A stretch of 64,000 bases of DNA, from positions 1,395,812-1,459,811 of the forward strand of contig NZ_LFZW01000001.1 in assembly GCF_001183985.1 (NCBI RefSeq), written 5' to 3'. Below the pieces are notes generated by a model that saw only the letters and a program-made list of their open reading frames with translations, did not search any database and was not told the origin of the DNA. Positions 56,614 through 64,000 of the stretch are shown one piece after another. A program made the translations under genes and the position numbers. The number at the start of each line of letters is the position of its first letter. The first letter of the stretch is position 1. This stretch comes from Peribacillus loiseleuriae (GTDB taxonomy: Bacteria > Bacillota > Bacilli > Bacillales > DSM-1321).

Positions 56614-56798
56614 TTGAGGAAGGCGATTATGAGGCTAACATAGCTTATTTTTGTCTTCACAAGATTCATAAATGGCCTTCTGAATTTGATGGACTACCTA
56701 AATATGAAAAAGCTTTAGTAATAGCTGCTGTCCAAATCAAGATTGAAGAAGATAAAAAGAGAGAAAAAGAAGTAAAGAAAGGAAGAAAAAGAAAATAG
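56185..56798 (+). CDS. Tail assembly chaperone, -1 frameshift fusion (gpGT-like)
   Basis: The codons GCA AAA AAC TAA contain A AAA AAC, the classical X XXY YYZ slip site. After a -1 slip, reading continues CTA ATT GAG and yields 62 extra residues (LIEEGDYEANIAYFCLHKIH, KWPSEFDGLPKYEKALVIAA and a Lys-rich tail), 204 aa in all. The downstream frame has no start of its own, encodes a coherent protein and sits just where lambda G/GT-type fusions occur. Frameshifting frequency cannot be told. Confidence 0.85.
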
Positions 56799-56944
56799 CC
56801 TAGTAAAATATTCCCCTTTTGTTATATTATTTAAGTAACATATTGAAAGGTGGATATGCTGACATTATGAGATATAAAGTTAGAACAAACCTCCTGAATG
56901 TGTAGAAAAATACTACATTTATATCAATAAATAGGGGAGATTTT

Positions 56945-57298
56945 ATGAAAAAGAGTTTATTTAGTTTATTATTTATCATTATTCTTGCTGGTTGTAGTTC
57001 TTCTGTAGACGGAAACAAATCAAAAATGAGTATGGAGACATTCGTACAAGCATTTGAACAAGAAGGTTTTGAAATAGATGTCGATAAAAAACCTATGTAT
57101 AGCCTGATTGGAGCCAAGGACGGCATTATCTTCGAAAATGATAATCGTCCTGTTAAGATTTATGAATTTGATTCGGAAGATTCTATAAAAAAAGCGAAAG
57201 AAGCTTTACCTGCCGCTAAGGATTGGGATAGAAATGGCCTGTTTTTGTTAGAGACAAAAGATGAAAAATCAAAAGAGACTTTCAATAAAGTAAAGTGA
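56945..57298 (+). CDS. Lipoprotein, probable moron
   Basis: 117 aa with a complete lipoprotein signal: MKKSLFSLLFIIILAGCSSS, lipid-anchored Cys17. The small mature domain (FVQAFEQEGFEIDVDKKPMY, AKDGIIFENDNRPVKIYEFD) resembles short secreted regulators/inhibitors, but I recognise no family. GGGGAG precedes the ATG. It interrupts the tail genes between chaperone and tape measure, and a strong terminator follows, so it is likely a separately expressed lysogenic-conversion gene. Confidence 0.8.
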   Translation: MKKSLFSLLFIIILAGCSSSVDGNKSKMSMETFVQAFEQEGFEIDVDKKPMYSLIGAKDGIIFENDNRPVKIYEFDSEDSIKKAKEALPAAKDWDRNGLFLLETKDEKSKETFNKVK

Positions 57299-57316
57299 TC
57301 TTCAGAATCCATTAGT

Positions 57317-57486
57317 ATGGGCCCTGCTAAGTATCTCCTTGTTCTGTTCTTTTTTATTAGGAGGATGTACTTATGTTGTGAATTTAGAAGGGCTATGAAT
57401 ACTGAAAATCATATCAAACTGAAATAAAAGCAGCATTAGAGACTAATGGCAAGGCTTATAAATCAGGCATTAAACTTCCCTCGTAA
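57317..57486 (+). pseudogene. Remnant of a second lipoprotein gene
   Basis: ATG at 57317 starts MGPAKYLLVLFF. In another frame the same stretch continues LLGGCTYVVNLEG, a lipobox followed by a stop, and in a third it reads YQTEIKAALETNGKAYKSGI to the stop at 57486. The three pieces read like a signal peptide, a lipobox and a C-terminus broken by frameshifts. This supports a decayed neighbour of the lipoprotein moron. Confidence 0.4.
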
Positions 57487-57510
57487 TTGGGTTTAGTTTA
57501 ATGCCTTTTT
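57465..57510 (+). terminator. Strong terminator closing the lipoprotein segment
   Basis: AGGCATTAAACT and AGTTTAATGCCT form a perfect 12-bp stem with an 18-nt loop, followed by TTTT. Confidence 0.85.
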
Positions 57511-57577
57511 AACTTTCCTGTTATGAGCAGCTATACAAGCTGTGAATATAACTAAATCTGATAAATGGGGTATAAAG

Positions 57578-57922
57578 TTGAATCGAAATATAGAAGTAAT
57601 AAACAAGGAATTATGGGCGGTCAAGTTCTGTTTTCTTCCCTATATAACGGAGATTGATTATTTGCCTGATCCGGAAATTCCAATGTTTGAAGAACCTGGA
57701 CGTATAACCAATGATGGATTGATGCTTTTAAACAAAGATCATAAAGGTTATCCGTTATTAAAAGGTATGTTTCCAAAGTTGATGAAGAAATCAAATAAGC
57801 AATTAAAAAAAGAATTGTTTTTAGGCAAGAGGCTGAAAAATAAAACTGCTAATCAAATCTTGTATGCTTCTATGGTTCAGGTGGAAATTGAAAGAAGATC
57901 GAGATTAAAGAAAGCGAGGTGA
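57578..57922 (+). CDS. Hypothetical phage protein, 114 aa
   Basis: A TTG at 57578 with AATGGGG before it is the best start; a GTG 36 bp upstream is also in frame. The product is a Lys-rich soluble protein (NRNIEVINKELWAVKFCFLP, EPGRITNDGLMLLNKDHKGY) directly before the tape measure gene. It is not recognised; it may be a tail assembly factor. Confidence 0.6.
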   Translation: MNRNIEVINKELWAVKFCFLPYITEIDYLPDPEIPMFEEPGRITNDGLMLLNKDHKGYPLLKGMFPKLMKKSNKQLKKELFLGKRLKNKTANQILYASMVQVEIERRSRLKKAR

Positions 57923-57926
57923 AAAT

Positions 57927-60122
57927 ATGGCGACGATAAAAACAGCTATTCAAGTCTATGATGGAATGACAGGACCATTTCAAAGTATTAATAGGGCAAT
58001 GAGTATTGTCATAAATAGTTTTGAATCACTTCAAAATGCTTCGAGCAATGCAATTGATACAAGCAGCATACAAGCTGCAAGGCAAGAACTTGCTCATGCA
58101 GAAACAGCATTTAATGATATTGAAAGAGGTATTAGGGAAGCTGATGCAGCTCAAAATCAGTTAAATGATGATATTAGAAATGGACAATCTGCCGCAGATG
58201 GTTTAGTTGGAAAAATCAAAGGGATAGTTGGTGCTTATCTTGGTATTCAGGGTATCAAAAAGGGAGCCGGTATCATAAGTGATTGGTTAGGGTCCGCAGA
58301 TGTAATAAATACAGCCGAGAATCAGCTAGCGGTTGTAATGAGCAATATGGGTGCTGCTCAATCTGAATTTGAATCCTTGAAAGAGAAGGCCGCTCAAGTG
58401 GAAAGTAAAACAACTTATGGCGCTGAATCTCTCTTGGCTGGTGCCGGAGAACTTGCAACCTATTTGCAATCTGGAAAAGCAATTGAAGCTATGATGGATA
58501 CAATGGCTAATTACGCAGCGGGGATGGGCGGTATAAACGTTGACGATAGAGGAATGGTTGAATATGCAACTCAACTCGGTAAGGCGTTAGACGGTCAATT
58601 CGATGGATTAAGAAAGAAAGGATTTGATGTATCAGAGGCTCAAAAGAAAATTCTAGAAAACGGAACAGAAATGGAACGAGTTGCAGTTATTGTTGATATT
58701 ATTGGCGAATCTTGGGATGGATTAGCCGAAGCGTTGGCAAACACTCCGCAAGGGCAAATCGTCCAAATGGCCAATAATTTTGATGGGATAAAGCAGAAGG
58801 TCGGAAATGAAGTATATCCAGCAGTCGTTAAGTTCTTCAATACAATAAATTCAAATATGCCAACCATAGAGGCGTTAATGTTTGGTTTTGCCTATGCAGC
58901 AACTGTAGTTATGGATGTGCTTGGTGGAATTATTAATGTAGCTGGTGCTGTAGTAGGATTTTTTGTAGATAACTGGTCCATGATCGAGCCGGTAATTTTG
59001 GGATCTATAGCGGCACTAATCGTTTATAACGCGACAATGGGTATCGCTTGGCTAACAACTATGAAAGACATTGCAGCAAAGATATGGCGTACAGCTGTGT
59101 CGTGGGCTGAAACGGCTGCAATTCTTGCATTGATTGTAGCGCAAGAAGGTTTGAATGCAGCTTTATATGCATGTCCAATTACATGGATACTAATAGGAGT
59201 TATCGCCTTAATTGCAATTTTTTACGCTGCAGTGGCTGCTGTTAATCATTTTGCAGGAGAATCCTACTCGGCGACAGGGATGATAGCTGGGGCCTTTGCT
59301 GTTCTTGGTGCAGTTATTTACAACCTAGTAGCATATTGGTGGAATATGTTCTCATCTTTCTTTGAGTTTATTGTAAATGCAGCTGATAACAGAACATATG
59401 CAATAAAACGCCTTTTTGCTAATTTAACAAACAACGTTCTTGATATGGGAATTGCTATGACATCAGGATGGGATAATGTAGCAACGAATATTGCGAATGC
59501 CTTTGTATGGGCTGTAAACATTGCAATTAGTTCTATAAATGGACTTATAGATGCTCTGAATAGTATACCTGGATTTGACATTGGTAAATGGGGATTGTTG
59601 AGTAAAACTGATTCCTTTACGGGTACGTTAAGAAATGTAAAAGCCAATATAAATGATTGGGTAGGAGAAGCTCCAGCTACCTATTGGGAAGCACCAAAAA
59701 TGGAAATGAAGAATGTTAGAGGTGCATGGGATACTGGATACAATTGGGGTGCGAATCTTTTCGGAGGCAAGGATACAGCTGAAGATCAAATTAAAACTAA
59801 TATCGATGGTATCTTTGATAATGCGAAAAAAGGGTTTGATGGTGACGCTTTAAAAAATATTGACAAAAGTGGTGGGAAAACGGCTGAAAACACAGCTAAG
59901 ATGGCTAAATCCATAGACGCATCACAAGAGGATTTGAAATATCTTCGTGATCTAGCAGAGCAAGAAGTTGTGAACCGTTTTACTACAGCTGAAATCAAAG
60001 TCGACATGAGTGGTATGCAAAACAATATTAACAGTGAACTGGACCTTGATGGTGTGGTTGCTCATTTAGAAGATGCTATATACGAAAAAATGAGCATTGC
60101 TGCTGAAGGGGATCACCTATAA
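57927..60122 (+). CDS. Tail tape measure protein
   Basis: 731 aa. It sets tail length and is ejected at infection. The N-terminal helical part (about residues 1-90, coiled-coil rich) is followed by a tape-measure core (AQVESKTTYGAESLLAGAGE, YATQLGKALDGQFDGLRKKG), hydrophobic helices (about 310-345, 360-385, 400-430 and 445-470, including ILIGVIALIAIFYAAVAAV) and a charged C-terminus. It is short compared with XkdO (about 1300 aa), predicting a shorter tail than PBSX. Confidence 0.92.
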   Translation: MATIKTAIQVYDGMTGPFQSINRAMSIVINSFESLQNASSNAIDTSSIQAARQELAHAETAFNDIERGIREADAAQNQLNDDIRNGQSAADGLVGKIKGIVGAYLGIQGIKKGAGIISDWLGSADVINTAENQLAVVMSNMGAAQSEFESLKEKAAQVESKTTYGAESLLAGAGELATYLQSGKAIEAMMDTMANYAAGMGGINVDDRGMVEYATQLGKALDGQFDGLRKKGFDVSEAQKKILENGTEMERVAVIVDIIGESWDGLAEALANTPQGQIVQMANNFDGIKQKVGNEVYPAVVKFFNTINSNMPTIEALMFGFAYAATVVMDVLGGIINVAGAVVGFFVDNWSMIEPVILGSIAALIVYNATMGIAWLTTMKDIAAKIWRTAVSWAETAAILALIVAQEGLNAALYACPITWILIGVIALIAIFYAAVAAVNHFAGESYSATGMIAGAFAVLGAVIYNLVAYWWNMFSSFFEFIVNAADNRTYAIKRLFANLTNNVLDMGIAMTSGWDNVATNIANAFVWAVNIAISSINGLIDALNSIPGFDIGKWGLLSKTDSFTGTLRNVKANINDWVGEAPATYWEAPKMEMKNVRGAWDTGYNWGANLFGGKDTAEDQIKTNIDGIFDNAKKGFDGDALKNIDKSGGKTAENTAKMAKSIDASQEDLKYLRDLAEQEVVNRFTTAEIKVDMSGMQNNINSELDLDGVVAHLEDAIYEKMSIAAEGDHL

Positions 60123-60787
60123 TGGCCTATGTATTTTATTTAGATAAACTTCCATTACCGGTTACACCATCGCGAATTACCATGTCTATCATGAATCAAA
60201 ACAAAACGATTAACCTCATCAATCATGGTGAGGTTAATATTTTGAAAGCTGCCGGATTAACAGAAATTGAGTTTAAAGCTACGATTCCTCAACTTCGTTA
60301 TCCATATGCAATCTATAAGGATGGATTTAAAGACGCTGCTTATTACTTAGAGTTCATAGAAAAACTGAAGATCAATCAGAAGCCGTTTCAATTTATTGTT
60401 ACAAGGACATCTCCAAGTGGGAAGTATTTGTTTGATACAAATCTTACTGTATCTCTTGAAGATTACAGTATCGATGAGGATGCAGAGGAAGGACTAGATC
60501 TTGTAATATCTTTTAAGCTAAAACAGTTCAAATCGTATTCCACGAAAAAATTTGTGATTAAAAAGGAAGCAACGGCAAATAGTAAAGCGGTCAGTACAAC
60601 TGCCACAAATCGTCCCACTACAAATAAGCCTGCAGCAAAGACATACACCGTCCAAAAGGGTGATTCTTTGTTTAATATCTGCAAAAAGTATCTAGGTGAA
60701 GGCAATAAATATAAAGAGATAGCAAAACTAAATAAATTAAGTGATCCAAGCAAAATATATCCCGGACAGATTATAAAGTTAAGTTAG
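60122..60787 (+). CDS. xkdP: LysM-domain tail/baseplate protein (XkdP type)
   Basis: 221 aa. The N-terminal baseplate domain (YVFYLDKLPLPVTPSRITMS, YPYAIYKDGFKDAAYYLEFI) is typical of XkdP. A Thr/Ala/Lys linker (about residues 148-172) precedes a LysM peptidoglycan-binding domain (KTYTVQKGDSLFNICKKYLG, and YPGQIIKLS at the end). It overlaps the tape measure stop by one base. Confidence 0.93.
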   Translation: MAYVFYLDKLPLPVTPSRITMSIMNQNKTINLINHGEVNILKAAGLTEIEFKATIPQLRYPYAIYKDGFKDAAYYLEFIEKLKINQKPFQFIVTRTSPSGKYLFDTNLTVSLEDYSIDEDAEEGLDLVISFKLKQFKSYSTKKFVIKKEATANSKAVSTTATNRPTTNKPAAKTYTVQKGDSLFNICKKYLGEGNKYKEIAKLNKLSDPSKIYPGQIIKLS

Positions 60788-60802
60788 AAATGAGGTGACG
60801 AA

Positions 60803-62824
60803 TTGAGCACAAGTAATTTTATTAATACAATTGCTCCAATCGTTGTTGCTGATATGGAAAGGACGGGTATATTAGCAAGTCTAACTTTAGCTCAAGCTTG
60901 TCTTGAAAGTGGGTTTGGTAGTAGTAATTTAGCTGAAAAAGCGAATAATTTATTTGGGATGAAAGGTACTTATAACGGAAAATCTTATAATGGATATAGA
61001 AAGTATAATTCATGGTCAGAAAGCATATCTGATCATTCAGGATTATTTTTAAGGCAAAGTCGATATAAGAATCTTATAGGTTGTACTGATTATAAAATGG
61101 CATGTAGATATGTTTATCAGGCCGGATATGCGGAAGATACTAATTATACATCTAAGTTAATTAGTACCATACAAAAATATACATTGAATCAGTATGACAA
61201 TAAAACATCAATAGCAGCAACCAAAACATCTGGTAAATCAGTAACTATTATAGATCAAGTATTAAAATATATGAACCAGCAATTAGGTAAAGCGTATAGT
61301 CAATCAAACCGATTTGGAGCTAATAGTTTTGATTGTTCAAGTTTTATCTACCGTGCTTTTCAATCTGCAGGCGTCTCCCTTGTGCATAAGGATAACGGTA
61401 GGGCCGTCAACACTTCTAGTGAAGAAGTATATGCAAAAGGTTTTTCTTTGTTATATCCAAACAGCTATAGTAAGGTCGGTAAAAATCTCCCCTCACCATC
61501 TAATGTATTGAGCACCATTGGAGTTAGGCCAGGGGATATTATTTTCTATAATACAGATAGTGGTACTTCAAGGTCGAATAAAATTACCCATGTTGCTGCC
61601 GTTAATACTGATGGTGGCATTATTCATGCAGCAAACAGCAAGACAGGCGTAATAAAAGGGAATATATCTTATAATACAACGAAAATATGTGGAGTTATTA
61701 GGTTTATAGAAAACGGGACAACGGCATCACTGAGTGCAACTGGAGCATCAAGCACACCAAGTGCAGCAAATAAGCCCATCACTAGCACAGTTACTTATGT
61801 GACCGGCAGCTCTATTCAAACACGTGAAAACTTATTATTAAATTACTCTGGAACAGTCACTCAAGATGATGTGGAGCTAATCATTCAGAATGGTTCTAAT
61901 GTATATCTGCCTATCTTGAAGGACGAGATTACATGGGAGACTGAACGTAAGGGTTCGCCCGGGATATTGAAATTCACCGTTGTTAAGGATCAAGAAATAG
62001 CTTTTCAAGAAGGCAATGCTGTCCGTTTGATTATTAATGGGATGAAAATTTTTTATGGATTTGTCTTTTCAAAAAAACGTGATAAAGAACAGCATATACA
62101 GGTCACAGCTTACGATCAGCTTAGATATTTTAAAAATAAAGATACGTATGTCTACTCTAATAAGAGAGCCGATGAAGTAGTAAAAATGATCGTAAATGAT
62201 TTTCTTCTAAACGTTGGTACTCTTGAAAATACTGTGCATAAGATTGCTTCCAAAATAGAAGATAACAAGACGTTATTTGATATTGTACAAAGTGCCTTGG
62301 ATGATACCCTAATGACCAAGAAGAAAATGTATGTTCTTTATGATGACTTCGGAAAGCTAGCATTAAAAGATATCAGTAAAATGAAACTGGATCTTCTGAT
62401 TGATGAAGAAACCGGAGAGAACTTTACTTATTCGTCATCTATCGACGAGCAAACCTATAACAAAATCAAACTTTCCTATGAAAACAAAGAAAAAGGTGTA
62501 CGTGAAATTTATATTGCTCAACATGGCGCAAACATGAACAAATGGGGTGTCTTGCAATACTTCGAGAAAATTGATGGTAATGTAAATGGGAAAGTAAAAG
62601 CAAATGCCCTTTTAGAACTGTACAATCAAAGAACTCGTAATCTAACCATAAACAATGCGTTAGGAGATTGGCGTGTGCGTGGCGGTAGTTTGATAGCAGT
62701 AATATTAAACCTCGGAGATTTAATAACAAATAACTATATGTTAGTTGAGAAAGTAAAACATTCTTATAGAGATGATGAGCACTTTATGAACTTGACTCTT
62801 AGGGGCGGTGAATTTATTGCCTAA
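60803..62824 (+). CDS. Tail hub protein XkdQ fused to glucosaminidase and NlpC/P60 domains
   Basis: 673 aa with three modules. Residues about 1-135 are a GH73-type glucosaminidase (LTLAQACLESGFGSSNLAEK, with the catalytic Glu in ACLESGFG, and NNLFGMKGTYNG). Residues about 150-300 are an NlpC/P60 peptidase with Cys in NSFDCSSFIYRAF and His in KITHVAAV. Residues about 330-673 are the XkdQ/gp27-like hub (DDVELIIQNGSNVYLPILKD, AYDQLRYFKNKDTYVYSNKR). TTG start with GAGGTGACG. The fusion places two cell-wall hydrolases on the tail tip to open the Gram-positive wall during infection. Confidence 0.93.
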   Translation: MSTSNFINTIAPIVVADMERTGILASLTLAQACLESGFGSSNLAEKANNLFGMKGTYNGKSYNGYRKYNSWSESISDHSGLFLRQSRYKNLIGCTDYKMACRYVYQAGYAEDTNYTSKLISTIQKYTLNQYDNKTSIAATKTSGKSVTIIDQVLKYMNQQLGKAYSQSNRFGANSFDCSSFIYRAFQSAGVSLVHKDNGRAVNTSSEEVYAKGFSLLYPNSYSKVGKNLPSPSNVLSTIGVRPGDIIFYNTDSGTSRSNKITHVAAVNTDGGIIHAANSKTGVIKGNISYNTTKICGVIRFIENGTTASLSATGASSTPSAANKPITSTVTYVTGSSIQTRENLLLNYSGTVTQDDVELIIQNGSNVYLPILKDEITWETERKGSPGILKFTVVKDQEIAFQEGNAVRLIINGMKIFYGFVFSKKRDKEQHIQVTAYDQLRYFKNKDTYVYSNKRADEVVKMIVNDFLLNVGTLENTVHKIASKIEDNKTLFDIVQSALDDTLMTKKKMYVLYDDFGKLALKDISKMKLDLLIDEETGENFTYSSSIDEQTYNKIKLSYENKEKGVREIYIAQHGANMNKWGVLQYFEKIDGNVNGKVKANALLELYNQRTRNLTINNALGDWRVRGGSLIAVILNLGDLITNNYMLVEKVKHSYRDDEHFMNLTLRGGEFIA

Positions 62825-63074
62825 TTTAGTGGATCTTATTAAAAAGATTGCTTTAAATGTAGTGGAGGATTCCAAGCCGGTTGCTGTAGTGTTTGGTGAG
62901 GTTGTAAGTGCTAGCCCTTTAAAGGTCAATATAGAACAAAAACTAACCTTAGAAGATGCCCATTTAATTCTCCCTGCTCGGATTAAAGAGGGTCAACCTC
63001 TTAAAGAAGGGGAAAATGTAATACTCTTACGGCAACAAAAAGGGCAATTGTTCGTTGTCTTAGATCGGATGTGA
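62817..63074 (+). CDS. xkdR: DUF2577 baseplate protein (XkdR type)
   Basis: 85 aa from a TTG at 62817 with AGGGGCGG upstream (an in-frame GTG at 62808 is less well placed). Family pattern: PVAVVFGEVVSASPLKVNIE, LTLEDAHLILPARI and EGENVILLRQQKGQLFVVLD. Overlaps both neighbours. Confidence 0.88.
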   Translation: MPNLVDLIKKIALNVVEDSKPVAVVFGEVVSASPLKVNIEQKLTLEDAHLILPARIKEGQPLKEGENVILLRQQKGQLFVVLDRM

Positions 63075-63079
63075 TAATT

Positions 63080-63481
63080 ATGATCCCTAACGATAATAAT
63101 GATTTGCAAAGTGATTTTGAAATAGAAGAACAACCTACCAAAACATATGAGATAGATTTAAACAAAAATCGTGTAGCTGGTAATGTGGACGGTTTAGCTG
63201 CAGTTAAACAAACGGTATTTTTAATACTGAATACAGAGCGTTATGAGCATATTATCTATTCGTGGAATTATGGTATAGAATTGCATGATTTATATGGGGA
63301 ACCTACATCATATGTTATTCCCGAATTAAAAAGAAGAATATACGAGGCATTAACACAGGATGAAAGGATTCTTGGGGTTGATGCTTTTTCTTTTGATGTG
63401 AAAAAGAAATCGATCCATCTTACATTTACCGTTAACACCATATATGGCGACTTTGAATCTGAAAGGACGGTGAAGATCTAA
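63080..63481 (+). CDS. xkdS: DUF2634 baseplate protein (XkdS type)
   Basis: 133 aa from the ATG at 63080, preceded by GGATGTGAT; a GTG at 63071 is also in frame. Features: EIDLNKNRVAGNVDGLAAVK, TERYEHIIYSWNYGIELHDL and RRIYEALTQDERILGVDAFS, the T4 gp25-like wedge fold of XkdS. One-base overlap with the next gene. Confidence 0.88.
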   Translation: MIPNDNNDLQSDFEIEEQPTKTYEIDLNKNRVAGNVDGLAAVKQTVFLILNTERYEHIIYSWNYGIELHDLYGEPTSYVIPELKRRIYEALTQDERILGVDAFSFDVKKKSIHLTFTVNTIYGDFESERTVKI

Positions 63482-64000
63482 TGTACGAGCACATAACGTA
63501 TGATCTTGTTATGCAAAGAATGCTGGATGAGGTCCCAGATGATGTTGATAAGAGAGAAGGGTCGATTATTTGGAATGCTTTAGCTCCAGCTGCTATTGAA
63601 GTATGTAATATGTATGCTGAAATAGATTACACATATGATCAAACGTTTGCTGATACGGCCGAAGACGAGTATTTGATTCGGCGATGTGCGGAGCGTGGAA
63701 TTACTCCAGATCCTGCTACTCACGCGATATTCAAGGGTGAATTTAACATGGATGTTCCAATAGAATCTCGTTTTTCTCTAGAAGACTTTAACTATGTAGT
63801 TAGAGAAAAAATTAGTGAAGGAATCTATAAGTTGGAATGTGAAGCTGAAGGGGTGGGTTCAAATTCCTTTTTAGGACCTTTGATTCCTGTTGAGTATATC
63901 GACGGTTTGACCATCGCAAGATTAACAGAGTTATTAGTTCCTGGTGAAGATGGAGACGATAACGAATCCCTTAGACGAAAATATTTTAATAGCTTCAATT
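63481..64000 (+). CDS. xkdT: Baseplate J family protein (XkdT type), partial
   Basis: The first 173 codons are inside the window; the rest lies to the right. Start MYEHITYDLVMQRMLDEVPD, then DKREGSIIWNALAPAAIEVC, typical of the N-terminus of gpJ/XkdT, and EYLIRRCAERGITPDPATHA. Connects the wedge to the tail fibres. It shows that the prophage continues beyond the window. Confidence 0.93.
   Translation, partial: MYEHITYDLVMQRMLDEVPDDVDKREGSIIWNALAPAAIEVCNMYAEIDYTYDQTFADTAEDEYLIRRCAERGITPDPATHAIFKGEFNMDVPIESRFSLEDFNYVVREKISEGIYKLECEAEGVGSNSFLGPLIPVEYIDGLTIARLTELLVPGEDGDDNESLRRKYFNSFN

Overview
The window comes from a low-GC, endospore-forming Firmicute of the order Bacillales. This is supported by an alpha/beta-type small acid-soluble spore protein (SASP), two gamma-SASP-like genes, a KinA-type multi-PAS sensor kinase, a YvrJ-family gene, AGGAGG-type ribosome binding sites and frequent TTG/GTG starts. 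The genus cannot be fixed from the sequence alone. About 25.5 kb is host chromosome. The remaining 38.5 kb is the left and central part of a PBSX/skin-like, contractile-tailed prophage that runs off the right edge.

Host part (1-25.5 kb). An oligopeptide/dipeptide ABC transporter (end of the D subunit, then F, B, C) is followed on the other strand by an M42 aminopeptidase and a family 5 peptide-binding protein whose N-terminus lacks a recognisable lipobox. Divergent from the binding protein is a two-gene cyanophycin operon, cphB-cphA, so the locus may combine peptide import, peptide hydrolysis and nitrogen storage. Next come a yidC-type insertase gene preceded by a 95-codon ORF that looks like a MifM nascent-chain sensor, with a hairpin covering the yidC ribosome binding site; a Gly/Pro/His-rich repeat protein; a glycerophosphodiester phosphodiesterase; yvrJ; a cold-shock gene with a structured leader; prfC; nhaC; ftsW; SASP genes; an acyltransferase; a sporulation-type kinase; and ogt. 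Dispersed, partly palindromic repeats occupy several intergenic gaps.

Prophage (25.5-64 kb). The prophage has interrupted ogt just before the codons for the catalytic PCHR motif. Integrase lies next to the junction. The lysogeny region holds a HEPN-like protein, an Ltp-type superinfection-exclusion protein with three repeats, an ImmA-like protease and a repressor. A repressor/cro control region carries five matching 15-bp operators, with a sixth inside cro. The early region encodes an antirepressor, small DNA-binding proteins, a strongly structured putative RNA, YqaJ/RecT recombination proteins and a DnaD-like initiator that contains 12-bp iterons. A diverged second copy of the iteron segment sits beside integrase.

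Between early and late genes lies a block of separately terminated, mostly opposite-strand accessory genes: a DUF3231 ferritin-like protein, a manganese catalase, a DUF378 membrane protein, a CheY-like receiver behind a class I cyclic di-GMP riboswitch (with an apparent ATT start), a 40-aa membrane peptide, and an Abi-alpha protein divergent from a 31-aa hydrophobic peptide. The late region runs ArpU-type regulator, terminase, portal, gp7-like protein, scaffold, capsid, connectors, sheath, tube, a tail chaperone with a canonical A AAA AAC frameshift site, a lipoprotein moron, tape measure, LysM protein, a glucosaminidase-NlpC/P60-XkdQ fusion and the start of the baseplate genes.
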